Shown piece by piece: positions 8,487 through 17,139 of a DNA stretch of 64,000 bases. How positions within the stretch are numbered: position 1 is the stretch's first letter; each line of letters begins with the position of its first letter. Under the pieces are notes generated by a model, which was not told where the DNA came from, ran no database searches, and saw only the letters and a program-made list of their open reading frames with translations. The translations under genes were made by a program, and so were the position numbers. Source of the stretch: Aquabacterium humicola (GTDB taxonomy: Bacteria; Pseudomonadota; Gammaproteobacteria; Burkholderiales; Burkholderiaceae_C); NCBI RefSeq assembly GCF_030167915.1, contig NZ_JARGNB010000001.1, forward strand, positions 186,001 through 250,000. The letters are read 5' to 3'.

Positions 8487-9494
8487 ATGGCCCTGCACAC
8501 CGCCCGCCTCTACAAGATCGAGAGCCTGATCAAGCAGCGCGGCCACGTCAGCATGGCCACGCTGCTCGAAGAGCTGGAGGTCTCGCGCGCGACGCTCAAG
8601 CGCGACCTCGAATACCTGCGCGACCAGCTCGGCGCGCCGATCGAGTACGACCGCGACGTCAACGGCTACCGCTTCGGCGCCGAATACCGCGGCCAGAAGC
8701 ACGAGCTGCCCGGGCTGTGGTTCAACGAGCGCGAGCTCTACTCGCTGCTGATGGCCCACCAGCTGCTGAGCGAACTGGACAGCGAGGGCCTGTTGTCGCG
8801 CCACCTGCAGCCGCTGCTCGACCGCATCCACGAGCTGCTGGGGCCCGAGGGGCAGACGCAGTCGCGCGCGCTGATGCGCCGCGTGAAGATCGTCGGCGCG
8901 CTGAAGCGGCCGGTGGCCAGCGAGTTCTTCGAGCGTGTCGGCGAGGCGCTGCTGCGGCGGCGCCGGCTGTACATGCGCTACTCGACGCGCGGCCGCGGCG
9001 GCGCCAGCAGCGAGCGCGAGGTTTCGCCGCAGCGCCTCGTGCACTACAAGAACACCTGGTACCTCGATGCCTGGTGCCACACGCGCGAGAAGCTGCTGCG
9101 CTTCGCGCTCGACGCAATGCAGCAGGCGCGCGTGCTCGACGCGCGCGCGAAGGACGTCGCGATGAAGCAGGTCGAGGCGGAGATGGATGCCGGCTACGGC
9201 GTCTTCGCCGGCGGCACCGCGCAGTGGGCGACGCTGCGCTTCTCGCCGCAGGCCGCGGCCTGGATCAGCCGCGAGGAATGGCACCCCGAGCAGCGCGGGC
9301 GCCGGCTCGACGACGGCAGCTACGAGCTCGAGCTGCCCTATGTCGACGAGACCGAGCTGGTGATGGACCTGCTGCGCCAGGGTGAGCAGGTGCGCGTGCT
9401 GGCGCCGGCCTCCTTGCAGCAGGCGGTGCGGCGCCGGCTCGAGGCCGCGCTGCGCCAGTACCCGATCGAGCACGGCGAGGAGGCCCGCGCATGA
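8487..9494 (+). CDS. WYL-domain transcriptional regulator (YafY/PafB type)
   Basis: A 335-residue regulator with an N-terminal winged helix (about 1-60: LYKIESLIKQRGHVSMATLL, then VSRATLKRDLEYLRD), a WYL ligand-sensing domain in the middle (KNTWYLDAWCH and following) and a WCX-type C-terminal domain (about 240-330). The start at 8487 is chosen because the helix-turn-helix begins at once; an upstream GTG at 8442 would add 15 residues next to the palindrome. Two matching palindromes lie upstream. It overlaps the Rieske oxygenase start by 4 bases (ATGA). WYL domains often sense nucleic acids or nucleotides; the ligand here is unknown. Confidence 0.9.
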   Translation: MALHTARLYKIESLIKQRGHVSMATLLEELEVSRATLKRDLEYLRDQLGAPIEYDRDVNGYRFGAEYRGQKHELPGLWFNERELYSLLMAHQLLSELDSEGLLSRHLQPLLDRIHELLGPEGQTQSRALMRRVKIVGALKRPVASEFFERVGEALLRRRRLYMRYSTRGRGGASSEREVSPQRLVHYKNTWYLDAWCHTREKLLRFALDAMQQARVLDARAKDVAMKQVEAEMDAGYGVFAGGTAQWATLRFSPQAAAWISREEWHPEQRGRRLDDGSYELELPYVDETELVMDLLRQGEQVRVLAPASLQQAVRRRLEAALRQYPIEHGEEARA

Positions 9495-10585
9495 CGACGA
9501 TCCCGATCTACCGTGTCGATCCGGACGTGCGCCGTGCCGGCACGCTCGACGCCGCGTTCTACCGCGACGAAGCCGCTTATGCAGCGGCGCTGGAGACCGT
9601 CTTCGCGCGCAGCTGGCAATGGATCGGCGATCTGCGGGATGTCGCCGCGCCCGGCACGCTGGCGCCGCGCTGGCTGCTGCCGGGCAGCCTCGACGAGCCG
9701 ATCCTGCTATCGCGCGATGCGCGCGGCCAGTTGCGCTGCCTGTCGAACGTCTGCACGCACCGCGGCAACATCCTCGTTCACGAGTGCACCCGCGCCGAGC
9801 AGATCCGCTGCGGCTACCACTCCCGGCGCTTCGATCTGGCCGGGCGCATGACCTTCATGCCCGAATTCCAGCAGGCCGAGTGTTTTCCGTCCGACAACGA
9901 CCACCTGGTGCAGGTGCCGTTCGAGGACTGGCACGGCCTGGGCTTCGCCAGCGTCAAGCCGGCCGCGCCACTGGCCGAGGTGTTCGCCGAGATGGAGTCG
10001 CGCATCGGCTGGCTGCCGCTGCGCGACTGGCGCCACGACCCGTCGCGCGACCGGTCGTTCGAGTTCGATGCGCACTGGGCGCTCTACGTCGAGAACTACC
10101 TCGAAGGGCTGCACATCCCGTTCCTGCATGCGGGGCTGATGCAGACGCTGGACTTCAACCAGTACAGCTACGAGCTCGGCCGCTACGCGAACCTGCAGCT
10201 GGCGCTGGCCAAGCCGGGCGAGCCGGCGTTCGCACTGCCGGCGGACAGCATCGACGCCGGCAAGTCGGTGGCCGCCTACTACTGGTGGGTGTTCCCGAAC
10301 CTGATGCTGAACTTCTACCCCTGGGGGCTGTCGCTGAACCAGGTGCAGCCGCTCGGGCCGGGCCGCACGCGCGTGGTCTTCCGCAGCTACGTCGGCGATG
10401 CGTCGCGGCTGGGCACCGGCGCCGGCGGCGACCTCGACCGCGTGGAGATGGAGGACGAGGCGGTCGTCGTGCAGGTGCAGCGCGGCGTGCGCTCGCGCTT
10501 CTACCGCGGCGGGCGTTATTCGCCCACGCGCGAGCAGGGCGTGCACCACTTCCACCGCCTGCTGGCCGAGCACCTTGCAGACTAG
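9491..10585 (+). CDS. Aromatic ring-hydroxylating oxygenase, Rieske alpha subunit family
   Basis: A 364-residue protein with a Rieske [2Fe-2S] domain at about 50-150: the ligands are in CTHRGN and CGYH. A catalytic mononuclear-iron domain follows, with the His pair in EGLHIPFLH. Members hydroxylate or demethylate aromatic or quaternary-amine substrates, using electrons from a separate reductase. It is coupled to the WYL regulator (4-base overlap) and followed by a flavodoxin-fold gene. No obvious reductase or beta subunit is nearby. The substrate cannot be assigned. Confidence 0.9.
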   Translation: MTTIPIYRVDPDVRRAGTLDAAFYRDEAAYAAALETVFARSWQWIGDLRDVAAPGTLAPRWLLPGSLDEPILLSRDARGQLRCLSNVCTHRGNILVHECTRAEQIRCGYHSRRFDLAGRMTFMPEFQQAECFPSDNDHLVQVPFEDWHGLGFASVKPAAPLAEVFAEMESRIGWLPLRDWRHDPSRDRSFEFDAHWALYVENYLEGLHIPFLHAGLMQTLDFNQYSYELGRYANLQLALAKPGEPAFALPADSIDAGKSVAAYYWWVFPNLMLNFYPWGLSLNQVQPLGPGRTRVVFRSYVGDASRLGTGAGGDLDRVEMEDEAVVVQVQRGVRSRFYRGGRYSPTREQGVHHFHRLLAEHLAD

Positions 10586-10594
10586 GATCGCTGC

Positions 10595-11086
10595 GTGAAG
10601 ACGCTGCTGATCGTCTACCACACGATGACCGGCGGCACCCGCCAGATGGCCGGGGCCGCGGCGGCCGGCGCGGGCGACGAAGCCGGTGTGGCGGTGCGTC
10701 TTCAGACCGCCGTGCAGACCCAGCCCGCGGACCTGCTGGCGGCCGACGGCTACCTCTTCGCGACGCCGGAGAACCTGGCCGCGATGGCCGGCCTGATGAA
10801 GGACTTCTTCGACCGCTGCTACTACCCCGCGCTCGGGCAGCTGAACGGCCGGCCGTACGCGGCGCTGATCTGCGCCGGCAGCGACGGGCAGGGTGCGCTG
10901 CGCCAGCTCGAGCGCATCGCCACCGGCTGGCGCCTCAAGGCCGCCGCGCCGGGGCTGATCGTCTGCACGCACGCGCAGACGCCGGAACGCATCCTGGCGC
11001 CCAAGGTGATCGGCCCCGAGGACCTGGCGCGCTGCCGCGACACCGGCGCGGCGCTGGCGGCCGGGCTCGCGCTCGGCGTGTTCTGA
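10595..11086 (+). CDS. Flavodoxin/NAD(P)H-dependent FMN reductase-like protein
   Basis: A 163-residue flavodoxin-fold protein. The N-terminal strand and phosphate loop (LLIVYHTMTGGTRQMA) would bind FMN phosphate, and TPENLAAMAGLMKDFFDRC matches the isoalloxazine-side loop of the WrbA/FMN-reductase group. It starts with GTG, 9 bases after the oxygenase stop, so it is likely in the same transcript. It could supply electrons to the oxygenase, but that is inference from position only. Confidence 0.8.
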   Translation: MKTLLIVYHTMTGGTRQMAGAAAAGAGDEAGVAVRLQTAVQTQPADLLAADGYLFATPENLAAMAGLMKDFFDRCYYPALGQLNGRPYAALICAGSDGQGALRQLERIATGWRLKAAAPGLIVCTHAQTPERILAPKVIGPEDLARCRDTGAALAAGLALGVF

Positions 11087-11105
11087 CCACGAACGGAGGG
11101 ACGCT

Positions 11106-11459
11106 ATGAGTTATGCCGCATTGAAGAAGCATGCCGCGACGCTGCCCGGGGCCACCGAGGACATCAAGTGGGGTTGCGACTGGGTAGCCTCGGTGGGCGG
11201 CAAGATGTTCCTCGTCGGCGGCCCCGAGCCGGGCCCGTGGAACGGCTGCTCCTTCAAGGTCGACGAGCACCGCTTCCTCGAGCTGACCGGCGTGCCGGGC
11301 ATCATTCCGGCGCCGTACCTCGCGCGCGTCAAGTGGGTCAAGCTGCAGGAGCCGAAGGCGCTGCCGCTGGCCGAGCTGAAGGCGCTGGTCGAGCGCTCGC
11401 ATGCGCTGGTGCTGGGCAGCCTGACGAAGAAGCTGCAGCGCGAGATCCTCGGCGGTTGA
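11106..11459 (+). CDS. MmcQ/YjbR-family protein
   Basis: A 117-residue YjbR-fold protein (MmcQ/CyaY-like). Typical features are the early GATEDIKWG, a central VGGKMFLV and the C-terminal helix LVERSHALVLGSLTKK. Members are small soluble proteins, often annotated as DNA-binding, with no settled function. It has a good ribosome site (GGAGGG) and ends 7 bases from the convergent MFS gene. Confidence 0.85.
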   Translation: MSYAALKKHAATLPGATEDIKWGCDWVASVGGKMFLVGGPEPGPWNGCSFKVDEHRFLELTGVPGIIPAPYLARVKWVKLQEPKALPLAELKALVERSHALVLGSLTKKLQREILGG

Positions 11460-11466
11460 ATCGCCG

Positions 11467-12684
11467 TCACGGCGCGATGCCGGCGCGCTTCAAGGTCCAC
11501 ACCGTCCAGGCCAGCGGCAGCGCGAGCAGCGCGAAGGCGGTGCCCAGCGAGCCGCTGGCCGTGCCGATCGCGCCGAACAGCGGCGGGCCGAGCACGACGC
11601 CGAAGTAGGTGAAGAACAGGCTGCCGGAGGTGGCGGCGGCGGCCTCGTCGTGCGTCACCAGCCGCGCGACGGTCGCCAGGTAGACGCCGTTCCAGCCGAT
11701 CGCCGTCGCGCCGTAGGCGGCCAGCAGCCCCATCGCCGGCCACGGCGGCGTGGCCGGCGTGAGCAGCGCCATCGCGCCGCCCAGCAGCGCCATCGCCAGC
11801 GCCAGCCCGATCAGCGTGCGCGCGGCCCCGGCGCGGCCGTCGGCCACCCAGCCCCAGGCGATGCGGCCGGCCACGCCGCCGCCCTGCGCAACGGACAGCG
11901 CCACGCCGGCGGCGACCAGCGTCCAGTGCAGCTCCGCGGTCAGGAAGGTCACTGTGTACGAGGTCAGGCTGACCTGCACCGCCGAGAACACCAGCGTGCA
12001 CAGCGCGATGCGCCGAAGCACCGGATGCGCGAGCACGCGGCGCACCGGACCGGCCATGCGCGAGGGCGTCGGCCACGGCGCGGCCGGATCGCGCGCCGCA
12101 TCGAGCACCCCGCGCAGCGGCTGCGCGAGCACGATGCCGAGCCCGCACAGCAGCGCCATCGCGGCCAGCATGCCGCCCATGCCGACGCGGCCCAGCAGCG
12201 GCGGCACCAGCAGTCCGGCGATGGCGCCACCCAGCGGCACGCCGGTCTGCTTGATCGAGAACACCAGCGCGTAACGCTCGGGGCGTGTCGTGCGGGCGAG
12301 CATCTCGGAGCTCGCCGGCGTCATCGGCCCGTAGCCCACCCCGATCAGCAGCGCGCCGGCCAGCGCCGCGGGCAGCTGCGGCAGGTTCATCAGCGCCAGG
12401 CCGAACGCGCAGCTGGCCAGCGCCGCCTGGCTGGTGCGCAGCGGTCCCCAGCGCCGCACCAGCGCCGCGCCCCACTGGCTGGAGAACATCGCGGCGAAGT
12501 AGACCAGCGCGATGTAGATGCCCACCGCCACGGCCTTCAGCTGCAGCGCGGCCAGCAACTGCGGTGCCGCCACGGTCGGTGCCAGCGCGGCCGCCGACGC
12601 CGCGGACTGCACCAGCAGCGTGACCGGCAGCGTCGCGCGGGCGGCGAACGGGGCGACAGGCGGCGGCATCGGCACATCATCCAT
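11467..12684 (-). CDS. MFS transporter
   Basis: A 405-residue inner-membrane carrier with about 12 hydrophobic segments. The loop region LVRRWGPLRTS matches the MFS loop 2-3 signature in shape. Gly/Ala-rich helices such as ALAGALLIGVGYGPMTPASSE are typical of helix 4-5 in the CynX/NarK-like or arabinose-efflux subgroups. The start at 12684 (MDDVP) is preferred; MPPP at 12669 is an alternative. Cargo unknown. It is divergent from the phosphotransferase-like gene. Confidence 0.87.
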   Translation of the reverse strand: MDDVPMPPPVAPFAARATLPVTLLVQSAASAAALAPTVAAPQLLAALQLKAVAVGIYIALVYFAAMFSSQWGAALVRRWGPLRTSQAALASCAFGLALMNLPQLPAALAGALLIGVGYGPMTPASSEMLARTTRPERYALVFSIKQTGVPLGGAIAGLLVPPLLGRVGMGGMLAAMALLCGLGIVLAQPLRGVLDAARDPAAPWPTPSRMAGPVRRVLAHPVLRRIALCTLVFSAVQVSLTSYTVTFLTAELHWTLVAAGVALSVAQGGGVAGRIAWGWVADGRAGAARTLIGLALAMALLGGAMALLTPATPPWPAMGLLAAYGATAIGWNGVYLATVARLVTHDEAAAATSGSLFFTYFGVVLGPPLFGAIGTASGSLGTAFALLALPLAWTVWTLKRAGIAP

Positions 12685-12755
12685 CACCCGTGGGGTGACC
12701 GCGCCGCCGCGCTCGGCTACGCTGCGCTGCCTCGAGATCCGCGACCACACCCGCC

Positions 12756-13682
12756 ATGTCCACCGACGCTGCGCCGCTGCGCGCCCTGCCGCCGGTCGTC
12801 GGCTACGCCGACTTCGATGTGCTGCACGACGACATCCCCCGCTGGCGCGCGCTGGTGGCGTCCTTCGCCGCACGCTACTCGGATGCGCCGTTCACGCCGA
12901 TGGAAGAGGGCACCGTGCTCGTCGGCCTGCTCGGCGACGAGCTGGTCTTCAAGCTCTACCCGCCGTTCCTGCGCGATCACTTCGAGTTCGAGGCGGCGAT
13001 GCTGCCGCGCCTGCACGGGCGCCTGAGCGTGCCGACGCCGCGCCTGGTCGACCGCGGCGAGATCGACGGCTGGCCCTTCGTCGTGATGACGCAGCTGCCG
13101 GGCGCGCCGCTGACCACGACCTGGCCCGGCCTCGACGAAGCGGCGAAGTGCGCGGTGCTGTCGGCGATCGGACGGGTCGCGGCCGAGGTGCATGCCCTGC
13201 CGGTGGACGGCCAGCGTGCGCTGGCGCCGAGGTGGGCTGACTTCATCGAGCGCCAGCGCGCCGGCTGCCGGCGCCGGCAGGAGCGTGTCGGGCTGCCGCC
13301 GCAGCTGCTGGCGCAGCTCGAGCCCTTCATCGCCGGCGAGCTGCCCGGCGGCCCCGACGTGATGCTGACCGGCGAGTACACCCCGATGAACCTGCTGCAC
13401 GGTCCGCAGGGCCTGGCCGGCATGTACGACTTCGGCGACGGCCTGATCGGCCTGGCGGGCTACGACTGGCTGGGGCCCTTGTGCTTCCTGGCGGCCGGCA
13501 GCCGCGAGCGTGTGGACGCGTACCTCGAAGGTTACGGCGCAGCACGCGACCGTCGCTGGCGCCTGCCCGCGCTGAGGATGCTGCTGCTGCACCGCTACAG
13601 CAACCCGCGGGCGCAGATCGCGCACCCGGGCTGGCAGGCGGCTCGCAGCTTCGAGGAGGTGGTGGAGCTGGTCTGGCCCTAG
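12756..13682 (+). CDS. Aminoglycoside phosphotransferase (APH)-family protein with altered catalytic loop
   Basis: A 308-residue protein-kinase-like fold of the APH/choline kinase superfamily. The N-lobe contains VFKLYPP followed by a Glu-rich helix. The C-lobe has the catalytic loop as LTGEYTPMNLL, where the family has H-G-D-x4-N, and the metal site as YDFGDG. The catalytic Asp is thus Glu and the His is Thr; whether it is active is open. Many such chromosomal proteins are not antibiotic-resistance enzymes. Substrate unknown. Confidence 0.82.
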   Translation: MSTDAAPLRALPPVVGYADFDVLHDDIPRWRALVASFAARYSDAPFTPMEEGTVLVGLLGDELVFKLYPPFLRDHFEFEAAMLPRLHGRLSVPTPRLVDRGEIDGWPFVVMTQLPGAPLTTTWPGLDEAAKCAVLSAIGRVAAEVHALPVDGQRALAPRWADFIERQRAGCRRRQERVGLPPQLLAQLEPFIAGELPGGPDVMLTGEYTPMNLLHGPQGLAGMYDFGDGLIGLAGYDWLGPLCFLAAGSRERVDAYLEGYGAARDRRWRLPALRMLLLHRYSNPRAQIAHPGWQAARSFEEVVELVWP

Positions 13683-13773
13683 CCGCACGCGGTCGGCTAG
13701 AGTTCGCGCAGAAATCAATACAAGCGCCGTGCCCGCATCAACGGGATCGGGGAAGGCGCCAGGGAGGAGTTTC

Positions 13774-14214
13774 ATGAACACCATCCAGTCGTTCAGGCTG
13801 GTTTGCCTGGTGGGCGCGCTGGCCGCCGTCGTCTGGTGGCTGCGCGACACGCCGCCGCTGCGCGAGCTGGCCGCCCGGCTTCGCACCAGTGCGCCGGCCC
13901 AGTGGATCACGCAGCAGGGCGCGACGATCGAGCGTGAGGTCCGCCCGCCGGCCGCGAATGCTGCGCCGGGGGTTGCGGCCGCTGCGCTGCGCAAATGCAT
14001 CGACGGTGCGCAGGTCACCTACACGAACGGCGACTGCCCGGCCGGCAGCCGTGCCCAGGCCGTGAGCGGCGGCACGATCACCGTGCTGCCCGCGACGCCC
14101 GTGCCGGCACCTCCGCCCGGGGCGGTGGCCTCGGGCAGCGTGATGTCGGAGCTCGCGGGCGTGAAGCCAGGCGAACCGACGCTGAAGGACAAGTACCTGG
14201 ACCAGGTCAAGTGA
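13774..14214 (+). CDS. DUF4124-like small envelope protein
   Basis: A 146-residue protein with AGGAG 6 bases before ATG. One N-terminal hydrophobic segment (about 8-25) serves as signal anchor. A compact Cys motif, CIDGAQVTYTNGDCP (about 72-86), resembles the DUF4124 core (CxD..G.V.Y....C). The tail is Pro/Ala-rich and ends LKDKYLDQVK. It is coupled to the next gene by a GTGA overlap. Function unknown. Confidence 0.72.
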   Translation: MNTIQSFRLVCLVGALAAVVWWLRDTPPLRELAARLRTSAPAQWITQQGATIEREVRPPAANAAPGVAAAALRKCIDGAQVTYTNGDCPAGSRAQAVSGGTITVLPATPVPAPPPGAVASGSVMSELAGVKPGEPTLKDKYLDQVK

Positions 14215-15803
14215 TCGGCGGTCGCGGGGTCACGGCCGGGCTGCCGGTCGATGCGGCGGCGCTCGGTGCCCACCGGCCGGCCGTCGCGCGGGCGGGGTTC
14301 GTGCGCACGCTGGTGAGGGCGCATTGGCGCGGCGAGCTGGCGCTGGGCACCAGCCTCGGTGGGTGTTGCGCGCTGGTCGGCGGGCTCGCCGCTCTCGTCG
14401 CGGCGGCGCTGGCGGGCTGGCCCGATGTGGCGACCGTTGCGTCGCCGCGCTGGCCGGCGCTGGCCCTGCTGTCGGGCTGGCCGCTGGCGCTGCTGGTGCA
14501 GAGCTGGGGCATCGCCGGCGCGTGGCGCAGCGCCACGCGCACGGCGCTTGACGACCCGCGGCTGCGCCGCGCCACGTTCGCCGCCCGCCTGGTCATCGCG
14601 TCGTGGGCGCTGGTGCTGCTGGCCTCGACGGCGCTGCACTTCGTGCCGCGTCTGCCGTCCTTGCTGTCGCTGGCGATCGGGCGTGATCCGGCCGGCCCGA
14701 TCAGTGTCAGCGCCTCGCCCGACGGCCGCCGCGTGCGCCTGCAGGGGCCGTTGAGCGCCGGTGCGGCCGAGCAGGTGCAGCGGGTCCTGGAGGTCACGCC
14801 GCAGGCCCGCCTGCTCGAGCTCGACGTGCCCGGTGGGCGGCTGCACGACGCCTTGCAGATTGCCGCCTTGATCCGGGATCGCGGCTGGACCACGCGCATC
14901 ACCGGCCACTGCATCGATGCCTGCGTGCCGGTATTCCTGGCCGGCGCGTTGCGCCAGGCGCTGCCCGAAGCCCAGCTGGCGATCCGGCGTCCGCCGCCGG
15001 CGGCGTTCAATCCGTTGCTCAGGCAGCTCATACGCCGGCGGCTGGCGGTGCTGCACGAGCAGGCGGGCCTGCCGGCGGCCTTCGTGCGCAAGTCGCTGGC
15101 CATGCCGATCGGCACGCCGTGGCGGGCGGGACGCGAGGAGTTGTCGGAGATGGGCGCGCTGCATGGGCCGCGGCATCCGCTGGACGTCGACGTGCCGATG
15201 CCGCGCGCGGCGACGGTCGCCGACGTCGCCGACGCGCTGCGTTCCGGCCTGGTCTGGCCGCTGCTCGAGCGGCGCGTTCCGGGCCTGATCGACGCCGCCG
15301 CTGCGCGCTGGCTGGCCGCGCGCGACGCCGGCCTGCAGGGCGACGCGCTGATGGAGGCCACGCAGGCCGGCATCGACGAGTTGATCCCCCGGCTGCTCGG
15401 CCAGTCCGGGCCCGCGCTGCGCGAGCAGTACGTCGAGTTGCTGGCGCAGCAGATCGCCGCGGCGGGCGAGCTGGGTTTCACTGGCTGCGGGCAGCTGCTG
15501 TCCGGTGCCGCGACGGCGCGGCGCGCGATGCCGCGCGAGCTGGCCGTGCGCGAAGCGGCGTGGCTGGTCGATGCCTCGGCCGAGCCGGACATGCAGGCCG
15601 CGCGCGGCCCCACGGCGCTCGAAGCCGAGGTGGTGCGGCGCACGCTCGGGCCGCGCGCGCCGGGCCAGCTGCTGGCGCTGCGCCATCCGGGCGAGGTCGG
15701 GTGGCCGCATTGCGAGCGCGCGGCCGCACTGATCGCCGAGGTCATGAAACTGCCGCCGCCGGAAAGGCGGCTCGCGATCCGCTTGATCGCCGCGCGCTCC
15801 TAG
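14211..15803 (+). CDS. Membrane protein with ClpP-like domain lacking the serine nucleophile
   Basis: A 530-residue protein with a GTG start that overlaps the previous stop by 4 bases. Two to three hydrophobic segments lie in residues 40-155. A domain at about 195-320 resembles the periplasmic Clp-protease-like group: LLELDVPGGRLHDALQIAALI (oxyanion-side GG), then HCIDACVPVFLAG, where these proteins usually carry C-x-S-A-C with the nucleophilic Ser. Here Asp replaces it, so proteolysis is doubtful. A helical C-terminal region follows (about 340-530). It is likely a co-transcribed partner of the DUF4124-like protein. Function unknown. Confidence 0.72.
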   Translation: MIGGRGVTAGLPVDAAALGAHRPAVARAGFVRTLVRAHWRGELALGTSLGGCCALVGGLAALVAAALAGWPDVATVASPRWPALALLSGWPLALLVQSWGIAGAWRSATRTALDDPRLRRATFAARLVIASWALVLLASTALHFVPRLPSLLSLAIGRDPAGPISVSASPDGRRVRLQGPLSAGAAEQVQRVLEVTPQARLLELDVPGGRLHDALQIAALIRDRGWTTRITGHCIDACVPVFLAGALRQALPEAQLAIRRPPPAAFNPLLRQLIRRRLAVLHEQAGLPAAFVRKSLAMPIGTPWRAGREELSEMGALHGPRHPLDVDVPMPRAATVADVADALRSGLVWPLLERRVPGLIDAAAARWLAARDAGLQGDALMEATQAGIDELIPRLLGQSGPALREQYVELLAQQIAAAGELGFTGCGQLLSGAATARRAMPRELAVREAAWLVDASAEPDMQAARGPTALEAEVVRRTLGPRAPGQLLALRHPGEVGWPHCERAAALIAEVMKLPPPERRLAIRLIAARS

Positions 15804-15828
15804 CGCGACAGATGAGCGTGGTCGCCGA

Positions 15829-17139
15829 TCAGCCGGTATTGCCGCGGAACCAGTTCATCTTGCGCCGCGGCAGCAGGTAGTCCAGCTCGTCCTCGCTGCG
15901 CTCCTGCATGCGCAGCGCCTTGTCGACCTTCAGCTGCTGTGCGGTCTCGGGTTCGGCGAGGTCGAGGATCAGCGCTTCTCGGCGCGGGGTGTCCGGATCG
16001 TAGATCAGCACCTGCGGACACAGGCGCGCCGACGGCGGCGCGGTGGCCACCACGACGCCGATGCGGCTGTCCGACAGCAACACCAGCGTGCCCGGCGGGT
16101 AGATGCCCATCGTGCGGATGAACTGCTGCAGCAGCGTCTCGTCGAAGCCGCCGCGCTCGCGCGCCCACATCACGCCCAGCGCCTCGAAGGGCGAGACGGC
16201 CAGGCGGGGGTCGACCGGATTGGCCAGGTTGTCGAAGCGGTTGGTGATGGCGACGATCTTCGCCGCGCGCGACATCTGCGCCACCTTCAGGCCATGGGGG
16301 TAGCCGCTGCCGTCTTCGCGCACGTGGTGGTACAGCGCCACTTCGGCCGCACCGGGCGGCACGGCGGCACCGGTGGCGGCCATGGCCTGCAGGCGGTCGT
16401 GGCCGGCCTTCGCATGCAGCTGGAAGGCCGCTTCCTCGTGGCGGTTGCGCGCCGGGTTGCGCAGGATGGACGGGTTGATGCTGTGGTGGCCGATGTCGTG
16501 CAGCAACGCGGCGGCGCCGATCTGCTCGATCTCGGCCTCGGGCAGCTCGAGGTGCTTGGCCAGCAGCAGCGACAGGGTCATCACCGACAGCGCATGCGCC
16601 ACCTCGCCCTGGCTCTTCGCCTTGTCGGCGATCAGGATGATGGCCGAGCTCGGGTCGGCCAGCAGCGAGTGCGCCGACTCGTTGGCCACCGTGCGCATCG
16701 CGCCCATGCTCTCGGCAGGCCGCGCATCGAGCTGCTTGAAGGCGCCGGCCGTCTGCTCGGCTGCGGACATGTACTGCTTCTGGACCAGGTCGAGCCGCGC
16801 ACGCATGTCGGCCATCACCTTCGCGCGCTGCGCCTTCGCGGCGCGCTGGGCTTCCTGCTTCTGGCGCAGCAAGGTCAGCTCGAGCTCCTTGGCCGGATCG
16901 GGTGCCGGCGCGGCCGCCTTCGGCGGGGGCGCCGGCATCACCTTCGAGCGCTTGGCATCGGCGAACACGCCGACGCCCAGCGCGTTGATCTCGCGCACCT
17001 GGTCCTCCGTCGTCACCAGGAAGCTCGAGCTGAGGAACGGATGGTCGAGCCACGACAGCGGGATGCGCACGTAGACGCCGACCCGCACCTGCGACGGATC
17101 GATCGCCAGTTCGCCGGGCTTGGCCTGTGGCTTCGTCAC
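15829..17139 (-). CDS. HD-GYP domain protein, probable cyclic-di-GMP phosphodiesterase
   Basis: A 436-residue protein. Residues 1-100 form the N-terminal DUF3391-like region (VRVGVYVRIPLSWLDHPFLS), followed by a charged coiled segment and an HD-GYP domain with HDIGHHSINPSIL and HHVREDGSGYPHGL, both canonical for hydrolysis of c-di-GMP. The GTG start at 17139 has AGGAG 8 bases upstream and overlaps the methyltransferase stop by 4 bases (GTGA). It probably tunes motility or biofilm. Cytoplasmic. Confidence 0.92.
   Translation of the reverse strand: MTKPQAKPGELAIDPSQVRVGVYVRIPLSWLDHPFLSSSFLVTTEDQVREINALGVGVFADAKRSKVMPAPPPKAAAPAPDPAKELELTLLRQKQEAQRAAKAQRAKVMADMRARLDLVQKQYMSAAEQTAGAFKQLDARPAESMGAMRTVANESAHSLLADPSSAIILIADKAKSQGEVAHALSVMTLSLLLAKHLELPEAEIEQIGAAALLHDIGHHSINPSILRNPARNRHEEAAFQLHAKAGHDRLQAMAATGAAVPPGAAEVALYHHVREDGSGYPHGLKVAQMSRAAKIVAITNRFDNLANPVDPRLAVSPFEALGVMWARERGGFDETLLQQFIRTMGIYPPGTLVLLSDSRIGVVVATAPPSARLCPQVLIYDPDTPRREALILDLAEPETAQQLKVDKALRMQERSEDELDYLLPRRKMNWFRGNTG

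Noticed and set aside
12756..13682. Antibiotic-resistance aminoglycoside phosphotransferase
   Set aside because: Only fold-level similarity; the catalytic loop is altered and there is no mobile-element context.
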